From Sporosarcina sp. JAI121 (GTDB taxonomy: Bacteria; Bacillota; Bacilli; Bacillales_A; Planococcaceae), in contig NZ_JACCCL010000001.1 of assembly GCF_013408665.1 (NCBI RefSeq), positions 1,193,136 through 1,257,135 on the forward strand: a stretch of DNA of 64,000 nt, written 5' to 3'. Below the pieces are notes generated by a model. It did not search any database. It worked only from the letters and a program-made list of their open reading frames with translations, and was not told the DNA's origin. Position 1 is the first letter of the stretch. Each line of letters opens with the position of its first letter. Below, piece by piece: positions 50,283-62,294 of this stretch. The position numbers were made by a program, and so were the translations under genes.

Positions 50283-50411
50283 GGATGGAATGCCAAGTGT
50301 TCGTCGAATGTTGAATAGCTTCGGAACCAGATACCTTGTATTAAAAAAATCAAACCGAAGTATTATATACTAATGGGGTAGCATGGATCGTAAGGAATGG
50401 GACAATATATA

Positions 50412-50766
50412 ATGACAATCTGAGAAAAGTTTTGAAGATATGTAGCAACGGACACGACTATTATAAGAGCAGTGACTGTCCGGTCTGCCTGATATGCGAG
50501 CAGAACGTAATCTAGACAATGGATTTCTTTCGAAACTTTCGGCACTCGCAAGAAGAGCGTTAGAGCATCATGGCATCTCAATGTTACAACAACTTTCCAC
50601 GTTTAGTGAAAAAGAAATTTTACAATTTCATGGCATTGGCCCAGCATCTCTACCGATACTTAGAGCTTCTTTGAAGGAAAGTGGATTGTTATTTACACAA
50701 GAAGAGGGTAGTTTTCATTTATTGAAGAGGAGAATCCAATTTGGGTGGAGCCATTTCAGTCATTAA
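50412..50766 (+). pseudogene. Second, broken copy of the zinc-ribbon/HhH gene
   Basis: It parallels 47650-47946. After an early stop and a shift, the frames give RYVATDTTI-type garbage where copy 1 has its zinc ribbon. The underlying DNA still encodes CSNGHDYYKSSDCPVC in another frame. From 50494 an open frame keeps the HhH part (LSALARRALEHHGISMLQQL, LQFHGIGPASLPILRASLKE) and has a longer tail. Probably inactive, although an HhH-only product from 50494 cannot be ruled out. Confidence 0.7.
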
Positions 50767-50821
50767 TATCCCTTTTTGAAGAGGCAATGGCGTATCCATT
50801 CTAAAACCTATTGTAGATGAA

Positions 50822-50852
50822 AAAAGAAGCCAGTGAAATGGCTTCTTTTCTT
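50822..50852 (+). terminator. Terminator after the HhH copy
   Basis: AAAAGAAGCCA pairs perfectly with TGGCTTCTTTT over a 6-base loop, followed by CTT. Confidence 0.8.
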
Positions 50853-50911
50853 ATGTGAAATAGAGTAGAACCAGAAATTAAAACAAATGCGAGCCGTTTA
50901 GATAGTGAAGT

Positions 50912-51235
50912 TGCTTCTTTCAATTAAATTTACCACCGCTAGAATATGAATTAATCAATTTTGAAGGGGAGAAGTTCGATGTTTTCCTAGGCTCAAATGA
51001 AAAAGAATTAGGGCAACCTGTGACAGTAACGATGGGTTTAATACGATTTTACTCTTATCGCCATAATCTTTGTAATCTAACAAATTGGCTAAAGAATATC
51101 CTTTATAGGTATACGGAGGAAACACAAAACGACAATGATCTTGAAATGATGTTTGATCATTGTATGAACCGGCGGGATAGCATTGACTCAACTGTTAGCA
51201 TTGAGGGAAATGTATTTAAAAGTAAAATTAAATAG
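50912..51235 (+). pseudogene. Unidentified 3' gene fragment
   Basis: An open frame without ribosome site reads LPPLEYELINFEGEKFDVFL, GSNEKELGQPVTVTMGLIRF, and ends IEGNVFKSKIK. It has protein-like composition and no start, so it is probably the 3' part of a lost gene. ATG 51020 would give 71 residues. The family is not recognised. Confidence 0.4.
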
Positions 51236-51310
51236 CTTTAGTGTTGGATGTTAGTCACTCAATCAATCGTGAAAGTTTGAGTGATTGGCACTTCATGATA
51301 TTTAATAGAA

Positions 51311-51365
51311 AACACCGGCAATCCATCGACTAAACCTCGGCAGGCTTTCGGTGTTATTTTTTTGT
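51311..51365 (+). terminator. Hairpin with T-run
   Basis: AACACCG and CGGTGTT flank a long loop, followed by ATTTTTTT. The layout is like the terminator at 13978. Confidence 0.6.
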
Positions 51366-51461
51366 GCGAATCAAGATATTTGATTCGTTTCTAACGCAAC
51401 ATTTCATTTCAGGTACTTGTTTTTAAATTGTTTGGCTACCCAGTTACAGAATAATTAACTC

Positions 51462-51560
51462 CTTTTGAGATTTTGTAATAATCTCGATTCCACTTTGTTC
51501 ACAATACTATCATCTTCAATACGCACCCCACCAAGATTAGATACGTAGAATTGACTCAGT
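51462..51560 (-). pseudogene. M24 peptidase C-terminal fragment
   Basis: The minus strand reads YVSNLGGVRIEDDSIVNKVE then SRLLQNLKRS and stop. It corresponds to the PGIYIPxLGGVRIEDD end of M24 Xaa-Pro peptidases and to the end of the remnant at 56298-57091. It lies directly before the collagen-like gene. Confidence 0.65.
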
Positions 51561-51578
51561 TAATTGAATTTTATGTAG

Positions 51579-54167
<2,589 letters not shown>

Positions 54168-54276
54168 CATCTTAAATAAACCACAGAGCTTTCAGTGTGC
54201 TATAGACTTCGAAATTATACAAGAATTGTGAAGGTATTTGGAACAAGCATGTCACACTTAAACACAAACTAACACT

Positions 54277-54314
54277 AGAGTAAGTCAACCTTAGTAACTC
54301 GGTTGACTTACTCT
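54277..54314 (+). terminator. Hairpin after the collagen-like gene
   Basis: AGAGTAAGTCAACC and GGTTGACTTACTCT form a perfect 14-bp stem around TTAGTAACTC, 110 bp after the stop. The T-run is poor, but the stem is strong enough for a terminator. Confidence 0.7.
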
Positions 54315-54604
54315 CATTATTAATGTGCACCATGTTGAAGAATCTCTACTATATTTTATTTACACTATTCTATCCAACGTACATGATGTTGAGAAGGATA
54401 AAATCCAGCTTGAAATTAAGCCTTATCCTCTTAAATCCAATCTGGGTCTAATTGTTGAAAGCGATTGAATTTGTTTACGTGAACCTTTATTTTGCCTATC
54501 CATAATGTTTAAAACGCACATTAGAAAGTTTGTGTTTTAGTTTAAAACTATTGGTGGAGAATCGTCCTCAATGTTGAGGTGTTTCTATCTATTTATATTC
54601 AATG

Positions 54605-55130
54605 TCATTCCGATATCGAATAAAAAATGGACGAAAAACCATATAAGTTGACTATAATGGACCACAACCCAAAATTGAATAAACGAAAACAATTCACATT
54701 GAAGTCCTTACAAGCAAGTAAGTGTGAAATGTTTTTGTTAAGTCTATTTTCAAATATTTCTGCAGCATCTAAAATTGGTATCCATTTCGGATTCGTTTTC
54801 AGCGTCTCTGACAATTACTGAATTCGAAGTTCAATTTTATTGGAAAACTTCGATGCTTCGTTTCGAACGAGATGGACAGGGGCTTCACCTAGAAGCTCTA
54901 TACAAAGTTCTAGGGTGTTGTCCGTACTTCCATCGTCGATGATAACCGCAAAATGGATATGCTTTCAAACCTGTTTAGTACCTGTCTTAAATAGCGGTCA
55001 CTTTCGTTATTTACAATCATCGATAGTAGTTAACTTAGGTGGAGTTAAATCATCGTTTGAATCTATTCGAGTAGCCGCTTTTTTGATTAAAAGTTTCCAA
55101 AACCATTCATGGTCTATTGTACAATAAATA
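54605..55130 (-). pseudogene. Family 2 glycosyltransferase remnant, gene 2
   Basis: Minus-strand pieces in shifting frames read LIKKAATRIDSNDDLTPPKL, ISMIVNNESDRYLRQVLNRF, an IDDGSTDNTLELC-type GT-A motif (from DNA with a shift) and SETLKTNPKWIPILDAAEIF (where active enzymes have FLDADE). At least three frameshifts or stops are seen. GT2 enzymes of this type sit beside collagen-like spore proteins and glycosylate them. This one is dead. Confidence 0.7.
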
Positions 55131-55149
55131 TGATAAGCGGGAAAATGAG

Positions 55150-55940
55150 TATCTACATATACCAAAAATCGAAGTGTGTAATTCTTTATTTTACGTTAAA
55201 TGGAAACGTAACCTGCAACAAATTTTGGGATGAGGCTGATCATATTGAAAAGATCGTAAATTGGACTCTAATTCTCTCTTACATTCTCCTAACTCAAAAA
55301 AAAAACCAGCTGCTATTCTACTACAAGCCGAAATATTATCTTCAATCCAACCTTTCTCAGTTAATAGAAACTTTTCATAATTAGCAAAGTGCTATTCATA
55401 AATAAGCAAATTCCGATTCGTATCATGACGTTCATTATTTGGGGGAACGGCAACTTCTCTATGGAAAATAGCCCCAGACAATTCTTGATATTCATGAACA
55501 ACTCCAATTCATTGAAACTGATTTGTTCGATTCACTAAACGGTTCTGTTTAAGCCGTGTTACTACATTTCCATACTGATTGGTAGAAAGGTTATAGACCA
55601 AAGTCACTGAGTCTATTGATAAATCGAGATTCTCTTTTAATTTTTTAAATTATTCTTGATTATTCGGAGAAAATACATCGTCTGTACCCAACCATAAAAT
55701 GAAATCTTTTGTTGCTTGTTGAAAAGCATAATTTCTTGCCATTTCAAAATTATAGACCCATTCAGAGTCATAAATACGGTTGGTGTACCTTTTTAGCACC
55801 TCTTTCGTTTGATTGGTTGAACCTGTATCCACGATAAATATCCTTGACAGATTCTAAAAAACAGGTAATCGTATCTACTTCATTTTTAACAATCATACAA
55901 AAGATAACTAAAACTATACTTTACCTCCTCATTGTCATTC
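55150..55940 (-). pseudogene. Family 2 glycosyltransferase remnant, gene 1
   Basis: After GGAGG on the minus strand: MIVKNEVDTITCFLESVKDI, a small deletion, VDTGSTNQTKEVLKRYTNRI, then YAFQQATKDFILWLGTDDVF (active enzymes have LDADD; here a Gly replaces the first Asp region), a stop, RLVNRTNQFQ stop IGVVHEYQELSG, then ELGECKRELESNLRSFQYDQ. Stops at several points make it a pseudogene of a TPR-type GT2 protein of about 360 residues. It points away from the collagen-like gene. Confidence 0.78.
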
Positions 55941-56297
55941 TATTTGTATGTTTCAATTACTTGTCCTTTGATTAAATAATTATTTCTGTTCTATGAGAAA
56001 TCCAATAAACCTATAAATGATAGGGAGTAATCATTTCTTCAGAAGGTACATGGTGCGTTTCATGCATTTTATTGATCGTAAGACTTACTCACTTCATTTC
56101 TTTTGTGAATGAATCGACTTTGTAGACATAATAATCGGCCCCTGATTTTCACCTGCCTAAAAAAAGATATTTCTATTGTGCAATTATCAGACTCATTTAA
56201 ATTGTTGATTTTATATAATAAGATGGTAAGAATATTGGGGGATACAGAAGTTCATAACCACCATTTAGGATACGTCATCCAAGGACGAATGATTAAA
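55941..56297. other. AT-rich intergenic DNA
   Basis: Upstream region of the dead glycosyltransferases. A 63-codon plus-strand frame at 56109-56300 has no ribosome site or family resemblance. Nothing else was recognised. Confidence 0.45.
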
Positions 56298-57091
56298 TAA
56301 TTCTTATTTTTTTAATAATATCAATTCCGTCTTTTGTCAAGAAAATATCATCCTCGATACGCCCCCCCGCCAAGATCAGGTATGTAGATTCACGGCCCTA
56401 CCGTTAACACAATTCCTTCTTCTAAGGGCTGTCCGCAAGTTGATTTCAGGAAAATAACTTCATGGATATACAGAATAATGCCATGTCCATAATAGTCGCC
56501 ATACCGATTTTTACTTATCACATTATGGGTTAATAAATCCGCTTCTTTTCCGGTCATTCCCACCATTATGCCCGACAGCGCATTTTCATGGACACCATAA
56601 ATGATGGCATAGATTTCCTTCGGCTTAGGATTCGGTTATCCGACTGCAATAGTTCACGTCATACAGGAGTAATAACCCCAATAATAAGCGCCAATTTCAA
56701 GCGTAATCATATCCTCTTTTTCCACTATTACTTTGGAAACAGGCACTCATTCTGCTCGTACCGATTTAAGCAGCTGGCAATAGTGAAACTAGGATTGATA
56801 CAGCTGTTCACATCCAAGCTATTTGATCCTAAAACTTCCCGCAAGAGCAGAAGTTACCTCTTAAATGATTGATCGATCAAATACTTTAACTGTAAAATTC
56901 AAAACTTGCGCCTTCGCTTGACTGACATAACGGAAATCAACTAATAAAAACGCATCAGTCTTTGTCACGACCACAGTCCCCGCACTTTCAGTAAAATCCG
57001 TCAAGTATCTACGATTCATCGCATGCATAATGAGAATTCCTTCAATTCCTAATTCATCAAACGTTTCCCTAAATTTCATTAACTTCTCCAT
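56298..57091 (-). pseudogene. M24 Xaa-Pro peptidase pseudogene
   Basis: The minus strand starts intact: MEKLMKFRETFDELGIEGIL, IMHAMNRRYLTDFTESAGTV and FRYVSQAKAQVLNF, the N-terminal domain of bacterial Xaa-Pro dipeptidases. After 56861 the frame breaks repeatedly. The 3' part still shows GDYYGHGIILYIHEV, VLTVGP and IYIPDLGG / RIEDDIFLTKDGIDIIKK. Intact members have about 350 residues. A separate C-terminal fragment of the same type lies at 51462-51560. Confidence 0.8.
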
Positions 57092-57447
57092 TATGAAAAC
57101 TCCATCAAGTCGTTTTCAAACAGTTCGATACAAAAGTATTCCAACTATTAATATACATAAGGTTTGTTTAATTTAAGGTGTTTTTTCAGATGTACGTATT
57201 CAAGTTAATTTCAATAAATGTCCTATGTTATTTTAGAGAATAGAAGTTGAATAGTAGGGCACCAATCTTTATTTCGGTAGATATAGTGCAATTGCATAAA
57301 GTGGGTATCAATGTATGGAAAGGGTATAATAAATTAACAGAAGTAGACACTAAGAAAGAATGTCTTAAGGACAGGAATACCATGATTTGTGTTTAATGAA
57401 AAAGCGAAAATAAGGATACAAAAATACGAACAGAAAAAGGAGATACG

Positions 57448-58914
57448 ATGACAAATCGAATAGAATCAGGATGGCACTTAGACAATAGTTATGCCCGTCT
57501 GCCGAAATCATTTTTTTCCAACCTCAAACCAAACCTTGTACAGTCACCGAAGTTGATCATTTTAAATGATTCGTTGGCAATATCCCTAGGGTTGAATGTC
57601 CAGGCGTTGCAAAGCGAAGAAGGCGTGGAGGTACTTGCTGGGAATCAAATTCCGGAAGGCGCTCTACCAATTGCTCAAGCTTATGCGGGTCATCAATTTG
57701 GGCATTTTGCGATGTTAGGAGATGGCCGGGCATTACTGTTTGGCGAACAGATCACTCCTTTAGGAGAACGGTTTGATATTCAACTCAAGGGTTCGGGACG
57801 TACGCCATATTCCCGCGGAGGCGATGGGCGAGCGGCACTTGGACCGATGCTACGCGAATATATTATCAGTGAAGCTATGCATGCGCTAGGTATTCCTACC
57901 ACTCGAAGTCTGGCAGTGGTGACAACCGGTGAGTCCATATTCCGTGAGGTTGAACTTCCGGGTGCCATTATGACTCGTGTGGCTGCCAGTCACCTGCGCT
58001 TCGGTACCTTTCAATACGTTGCTAAATGGGGCACGGATGAGGAACTCCGAGTTTTAGCTGACTATGCACTGGAGCGCCATTTTCCAGATATTGAGGTTGA
58101 TGAGGGTCGATATCTTTCGCTCCTTCGGGAAGTGATCAAGCGTCAGGCCGCCTTGATCGCCAAATGGCAACTGGTTGGCTTTATCCACGGTGTGATGAAT
58201 ACCGATAATATGACGATAAGTGGGGAGACCATCGATTATGGTCCTTGTGCCTTCATGGATACCTATGACCCGGCAACGGTCTTCAGTTCCATAGACATTC
58301 AAGGCCGTTATGCTTATGGCAATCAGCCGAATATTGCCGGATGGAATCTCGCGCGATTCGCTGAAACCTTAATACCGCTGTTGCATGAAGATTATGCGGA
58401 GGGTGCCAAACTGGCCCAGGATGCGATTACAGATTATCCTGAGCAGTATCACTCCAATTGGCTAGCGGGAATGAAAGCGAAATTGGGAATAGGTAACGAC
58501 GAGGTAGAGGATGAATCCCTAATTGATGGACTTCTAACTATCATGGAAAAATATCATGCGGATTATACGAACACTTTCCGCGCATTGACGTTTGATAAAT
58601 TGGAGGATATAGCCCTATTCGGGACTCCGGAATTCGCCCAGTGGCACGAACTGTGGAAAGCAAGACTAGGCAGGCAGCAGGAATCGAAGGTCAGCTCTCA
58701 ACAATTGATGCGGGACAGCAATCCAGCGATAATCCCCCGGAACCATCGGGTAGAATCTGCACTAGAAGCCGCAGTAGAACAGGAAGACTACAATGTGATG
58801 GAGGAGCTTTTGGATGTTCTTTCAAATCCTTACGCTCACTCCGCTGAACAGAATGAATACTCCACTCCTCCGTCGAAAACAACAAGCTCTTATCAAACCT
58901 ATTGTGGTACGTAA
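57448..58914 (+). CDS. selO: SelO/YdiU protein adenylyltransferase
   Basis: A 488-residue pseudokinase-fold AMPylase. Family motifs: [57 protein letters not shown], and [20 protein letters not shown], which carries the Asn/Asp metal ligands and active Asp. It ends in SSYQTYCGT with the conserved C-terminal Cys. SelO transfers AMP to Ser/Thr/Tyr of target proteins, linked to redox stress. Full length for the Firmicute type. Monocistronic; AAAAAGGAG ribosome site; terminator at 58970. Confidence 0.95.
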   Translation: MTNRIESGWHLDNSYARLPKSFFSNLKPNLVQSPKLIILNDSLAISLGLNVQALQSEEGVEVLAGNQIPEGALPIAQAYAGHQFGHFAMLGDGRALLFGEQITPLGERFDIQLKGSGRTPYSRGGDGRAALGPMLREYIISEAMHALGIPTTRSLAVVTTGESIFREVELPGAIMTRVAASHLRFGTFQYVAKWGTDEELRVLADYALERHFPDIEVDEGRYLSLLREVIKRQAALIAKWQLVGFIHGVMNTDNMTISGETIDYGPCAFMDTYDPATVFSSIDIQGRYAYGNQPNIAGWNLARFAETLIPLLHEDYAEGAKLAQDAITDYPEQYHSNWLAGMKAKLGIGNDEVEDESLIDGLLTIMEKYHADYTNTFRALTFDKLEDIALFGTPEFAQWHELWKARLGRQQESKVSSQQLMRDSNPAIIPRNHRVESALEAAVEQEDYNVMEELLDVLSNPYAHSAEQNEYSTPPSKTTSSYQTYCGT

Positions 58915-58969
58915 TGGTTTGCTTTTGTAAGTGGGGGTAACGACTTATCACTGTTTACTATGTGTACAT

Positions 58970-59005
58970 AATAATGCTACCCTTTACAAAAGGTAGCATT
59001 ATTTT
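58970..59005 (+). terminator. Terminator of selO
   Basis: AATAATGCTACC and GGTAGCATTATT form a perfect 12-bp stem followed by TTT. Confidence 0.85.
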
Positions 59006-59088
59006 CATGTATGGATTTAGTAATGGTTGAGCTGCGTTTAATTGTACAGAAAAGGTAAGTTCAAATAATGAAAAACGAGGTTACTGAC

Positions 59089-60537
59089 ATGAACGAAAGA
59101 AGTTTTGAAGATTATCAATTAAGCGATGAAGTAAAGAGAGCTCTCGCTTTGTTGAAATATGAAACGCCCACAGAAGTCCAAAGCGAAGTCATACCACGAG
59201 CATTGAAAAATCAGGATCTTGTAGTGAAGTCTCAAACGGGCAGCGGCAAGACGGCATCCTTTGGTATCCCTCTTTGCGAAAGGATTGATCGCGAGGGTGA
59301 AAAACCACAAGCATTAATTCTTACACCCACCCGTGAGCTTGCCGTTCAAATTCGAGAAGATTTAACAACTATCGGGAGGTTTAAAAGAATTAAAGCAATA
59401 GCGGTTTACGGTAAAGAATCCTTTATAAAACAAGAAGAAGAGTTGGAACAAAAAACGCATCTAGTCGTTGGTACACCTGGGCGTGTGATGGACCATATTG
59501 AAAGGGAAACATTACGTGTAGATGAAATAAAATACCTTGTTATCGATGAAGCTGATGAAATGCTTACGATGGGTTTTGTCAATCAAGTAGAAGCTATCAT
59601 AAAAAAACTACCTTCAAATAGAGTAACAATGGTATTTTCCGCTACATTGCCTAAAGGTGTTGAAAATCTTTGCGGTAACTATATGGAGAGCCCTCTAAGT
59701 ATCCAAATTGCTTCCTCTAGTAGTACGACGAGTGCGATTGAACATAGCGTAATTGAAGTGAAAGAAGCAGGGAAAATGTCATTGCTAAAAAATATTACTG
59801 TTGTTGAAAATCCTGATAGCTGTATTATCTTTTGCAGAACTAAAAAACAAGTCGACACTGTGTTTGCAGAATTGGAAAAATCCAACTACTCCTGTGAAAA
59901 AATCCACGGTGGAATCGTACAAGAAGACCGATTTGCGGTTATAGACGGCTTCAAAATGGGGAATTTCAGTTATCTTGTGGCGACCGATGTGGCCGCCAGG
60001 GGAATCGATGTAGATAATATAACACTTGTGATCAACTACGATGTTCCGATGGAAAAGGAAAGCTATGTTCACCGAACTGGCAGAACTGGTCGCGCTGGTA
60101 ATAAAGGAAAAGCGATTACGTTTGCAACTCCTAACGATAGCAAACTTCTTATAGCAATTGAAACATACATCGGCTTTGATATACCTGTAAGGGAAGCACC
60201 TACGCAGCAGAAAGTAGCTGTTGGGTTAAACGCTTTTGAAGAAAAAATCAATGGTCGTCGGAAAATGATAAACCCTAAAAATGTTCAAGCAGATAAAGGT
60301 TCCATGAAGCTACACTTCAGCGGCGGAAAAAAGAAGAAGCTCCGGGCTGTAGATTTTGTTGGAACAATTGCGAAGATTCCTGGAGTAACAGCGGATGATA
60401 TTGGTATGATTACCATTGAGGATAATTTGACCTATGTTGATATTCTTAATGGCAAAGGTTCATTAGTCTGCCAAGCAATGAAAGAAACAACAATTAAGGG
60501 GAAGAAGCTTAAAGTTAGTAAGGCAAATAAAGTTTGA
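59089..60537 (+). CDS. dbpA: DEAD-box ATP-dependent RNA helicase DbpA/YxiN
   Basis: A 482-residue helicase: Q motif [16 protein letters not shown], motif I SQTGSGKT, Ia [44 protein letters not shown] and [12 protein letters not shown]. The C-terminal DbpA RNA-binding domain (about 405-480: [33 protein letters not shown]) recognises hairpin 92 of 23S rRNA. It assists 50S ribosome assembly. The ATG at 59089 is preferred since GAGG lies 9 bp upstream and homology begins there; ATG 59068 adds seven residues. Confidence 0.95.
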   Translation: MNERSFEDYQLSDEVKRALALLKYETPTEVQSEVIPRALKNQDLVVKSQTGSGKTASFGIPLCERIDREGEKPQALILTPTRELAVQIREDLTTIGRFKRIKAIAVYGKESFIKQEEELEQKTHLVVGTPGRVMDHIERETLRVDEIKYLVIDEADEMLTMGFVNQVEAIIKKLPSNRVTMVFSATLPKGVENLCGNYMESPLSIQIASSSSTTSAIEHSVIEVKEAGKMSLLKNITVVENPDSCIIFCRTKKQVDTVFAELEKSNYSCEKIHGGIVQEDRFAVIDGFKMGNFSYLVATDVAARGIDVDNITLVINYDVPMEKESYVHRTGRTGRAGNKGKAITFATPNDSKLLIAIETYIGFDIPVREAPTQQKVAVGLNAFEEKINGRRKMINPKNVQADKGSMKLHFSGGKKKKLRAVDFVGTIAKIPGVTADDIGMITIEDNLTYVDILNGKGSLVCQAMKETTIKGKKLKVSKANKV

Positions 60538-60725
60538 AGTGTCAATTTAGCTAGACGTTCGGTGGACGAAAATAATCGAGTACACGCCATAGTCGACGAC
60601 GGTTTTGGATAGAGCGATAATTGTTAATACAAAGTATGTAAAAGGCTGTTTGTGATTATCAGTAGTATTATTCCTCCTTCAATTGTGAATGCTGTGTATG
60701 GAACACAGTTGAAGGAGTGATGGAA

Positions 60726-61160
60726 ATGTTGAAATTACAAACAGAGCTTGATGGACAAAGGGCCTCTTTTGGTGTTGTAAGTGACTGTATCCGAGGGCTC
60801 GGCTATCATTTGGGCGGGAATTGGGACTATCATAAAGGATGTTTCGATCATATTTTATGCCGCGAAGGCGGTGAAACAATTTATATCCGAATCCCTTTTA
60901 TCGTTACGGACGGAGAACTTGACCAATATGATGCTTCCATTGAATTTGGAACATCCTATGTGATCAAACATGTCGTACATGTCGGGTTGGATAGTGATGG
61001 AGATTCATTGCTGGATGCGACAGGATTTAGTCAATTCCAGGAACCGATTGATAAAGACGGGAAAATCATTGATAAAAACAGGTGGATTCATGCAGGTGAA
61101 AACGCTGTGCAAGAACTTATTGATTGTTTGTATGCTAATGAGCACCTAAAGTCCAGTTAA
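60726..61160 (+). CDS. yugN: YugN-like family protein
   Basis: A 144-residue cytoplasmic protein with the YugN pattern: GLGYHLGGNWDYHKGCFDHI, YIRIPFIVTDGELDQYDASI, GTSYVIKHVVHVGLDSDGD and FSQFQEPIDKD. The function is unknown in Bacillus. The ATG at 60726 follows GAAGGAG by 8 bp; earlier in-frame GTG 60717 and ATG 60720 overlap the ribosome site. It sits between dbpA and a terminator at 61234. Confidence 0.88.
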   Translation: MLKLQTELDGQRASFGVVSDCIRGLGYHLGGNWDYHKGCFDHILCREGGETIYIRIPFIVTDGELDQYDASIEFGTSYVIKHVVHVGLDSDGDSLLDATGFSQFQEPIDKDGKIIDKNRWIHAGENAVQELIDCLYANEHLKSS

Positions 61161-61233
61161 CATTCTACTTTCATGAATGGGGGATTTTTTGATCCCGATA
61201 TTCATTTCCTGTGCTGTTCTGCCTATTATGAGT

Positions 61234-61270
61234 ACCGCTGCGATACTACAACATCGCAGCGGTCTTTTTT
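61234..61270 (+). terminator. Terminator of the yugN-like gene
   Basis: ACCGCTGCGAT pairs perfectly with ATCGCAGCGGT, followed by CTTTTTT. Confidence 0.9.
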
Positions 61271-61393
61271 CTATATCCTATAGATACGTGTGCCTCTATC
61301 GTTTGTTGAATACTTTCCCGGCTTCGTTGGAGATTCCCTGAATATGGTTGGATACTCTGATGATTTCATTGGAGACTACTTGAGATCAATTTC

Positions 61394-61612
61394 AGGTACT
61401 TGAGCGCGACTCTATTCGGAAGATATACTATAATTATTTACTACTAGAGTTAATTTCATAATAGGTGAACAAGCATTGAATTTTGAACAAAGTTGATTTC
61501 TGCTCCAGGCGGACGCTATCCGCGGGCTTGGCTTCAGCCTCCTCTTCGCCTTCCGCTCCAATCAAAGTAACTAGAACTCTATATACACGAATAAGTTAAC
61601 ATAACTATTTCA
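61394..61612. repeat. Nested remnants of two repeat families
   Basis: AGGTACTTGAGCGCGACTCT (61394 on) is a decayed left end of the 147-bp family. From 61446, GAGTTAATTTCATAATAG … TTGAACAAAGTTGATTTC … GGCGGACGCTATCCGCGGGC is a third copy of the TGAGTCAATTTCATA family. Its right end (about 61586-61612, AATAAGTTAACATAACTATT) is worn. Confidence 0.6.
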
Positions 61613-61632
61613 ATCCAAAAAGGGGAATCGTG

Positions 61633-62055
61633 ATGAATGAACAAAAAACAAAAGAAACAAATGACAGTGTAATCGAATTTATAGAAAATGTAGAGAATTC
61701 TAAAAAACGTGCAGACGCATACTTGTTACTAACTCTTTTTAGTGAGGTAACAGGGTATGAGGCGAAAATGTGGGGACCAAGCATTATTGGATTTGGTTCA
61801 TATCATTATGTCTATAAAACGGGACATGAAGGAGACGCACCATTAGTCGGTTTCTCACCGCGTAAGGCGAAAATAAGTCTCTACTTTGCGCCTGGTGACA
61901 CGGAACGAGAGGCATTGCTGGCAAGATTCGGGAAGCATACAACGGGAAAGGCATGCGTGTATATTAATAAAGTAGATGATATTGATACGGACGTATTAAG
62001 AGAATTAATCGTCCAATCTGTTACGTTTTTACAAAATCAATATCCGCGAAGTTAA
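61633..62055 (+). CDS. DUF1801 domain protein
   Basis: A 140-residue protein with the YdhG-like/DUF1801 pattern: NSKKRADAYLLLTLFSEVTG, AKMWGPSIIGFGSYHYVYKT, GFSPRKAKISLYFAPGD and GKACVYINKVDDIDTDVLRE. The conserved W-x-P…G-F-G core is present. Function unknown; the fold is a small alpha+beta domain. GTG at 61630 is immediately followed by ATG 61633, which fits AGGGGAA better. Monocistronic. Confidence 0.88.
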   Translation: MNEQKTKETNDSVIEFIENVENSKKRADAYLLLTLFSEVTGYEAKMWGPSIIGFGSYHYVYKTGHEGDAPLVGFSPRKAKISLYFAPGDTEREALLARFGKHTTGKACVYINKVDDIDTDVLRELIVQSVTFLQNQYPRS

Positions 62056-62148
62056 ATTTTTAGTCTCTGAATGGAGAAACCTTCTGATAGTCTACTGCAA
62101 TGAACGTCTGGTCTTTTAATGTATTTTTTTATATTAGTGAATTGTTGG

Positions 62149-62172
62149 TCTTTGTGTCCTACACAGATACAC
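62149..62172. repeat. Right-end fragment of the 147-bp repeat
   Basis: TCTTTGTGTCCTACACAGATA (62149 on) matches the right end of the full copies with three changes. Confidence 0.5.
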
Positions 62173-62294
62173 TTTAGTAATCGCTATCCTCATCAGAGAA
62201 ATCCCTATATAATGAAGAAGATTCGGTAGTACTCAGTTAAAGACGGTGCCGGACAAGTAGAACCATTCTTAGTGAAGGAAAAGGTGTAAAATAT

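Noticed and set aside
54840-55127. 95-codon plus-strand ORF
   Set aside because: The minus strand of the same DNA carries glycosyltransferase motifs, so this is a shadow of a pseudogene.
56588-56872. 94-codon plus-strand ORF
   Set aside because: It is antisense to the M24 peptidase pseudogene.
61305-61390. Minus-strand stretch VVSNEIIRVSNHIQGISNEA resembling a chemotaxis-receptor coiled coil
   Set aside because: Too short and low-complexity to assign; no other receptor parts nearby.
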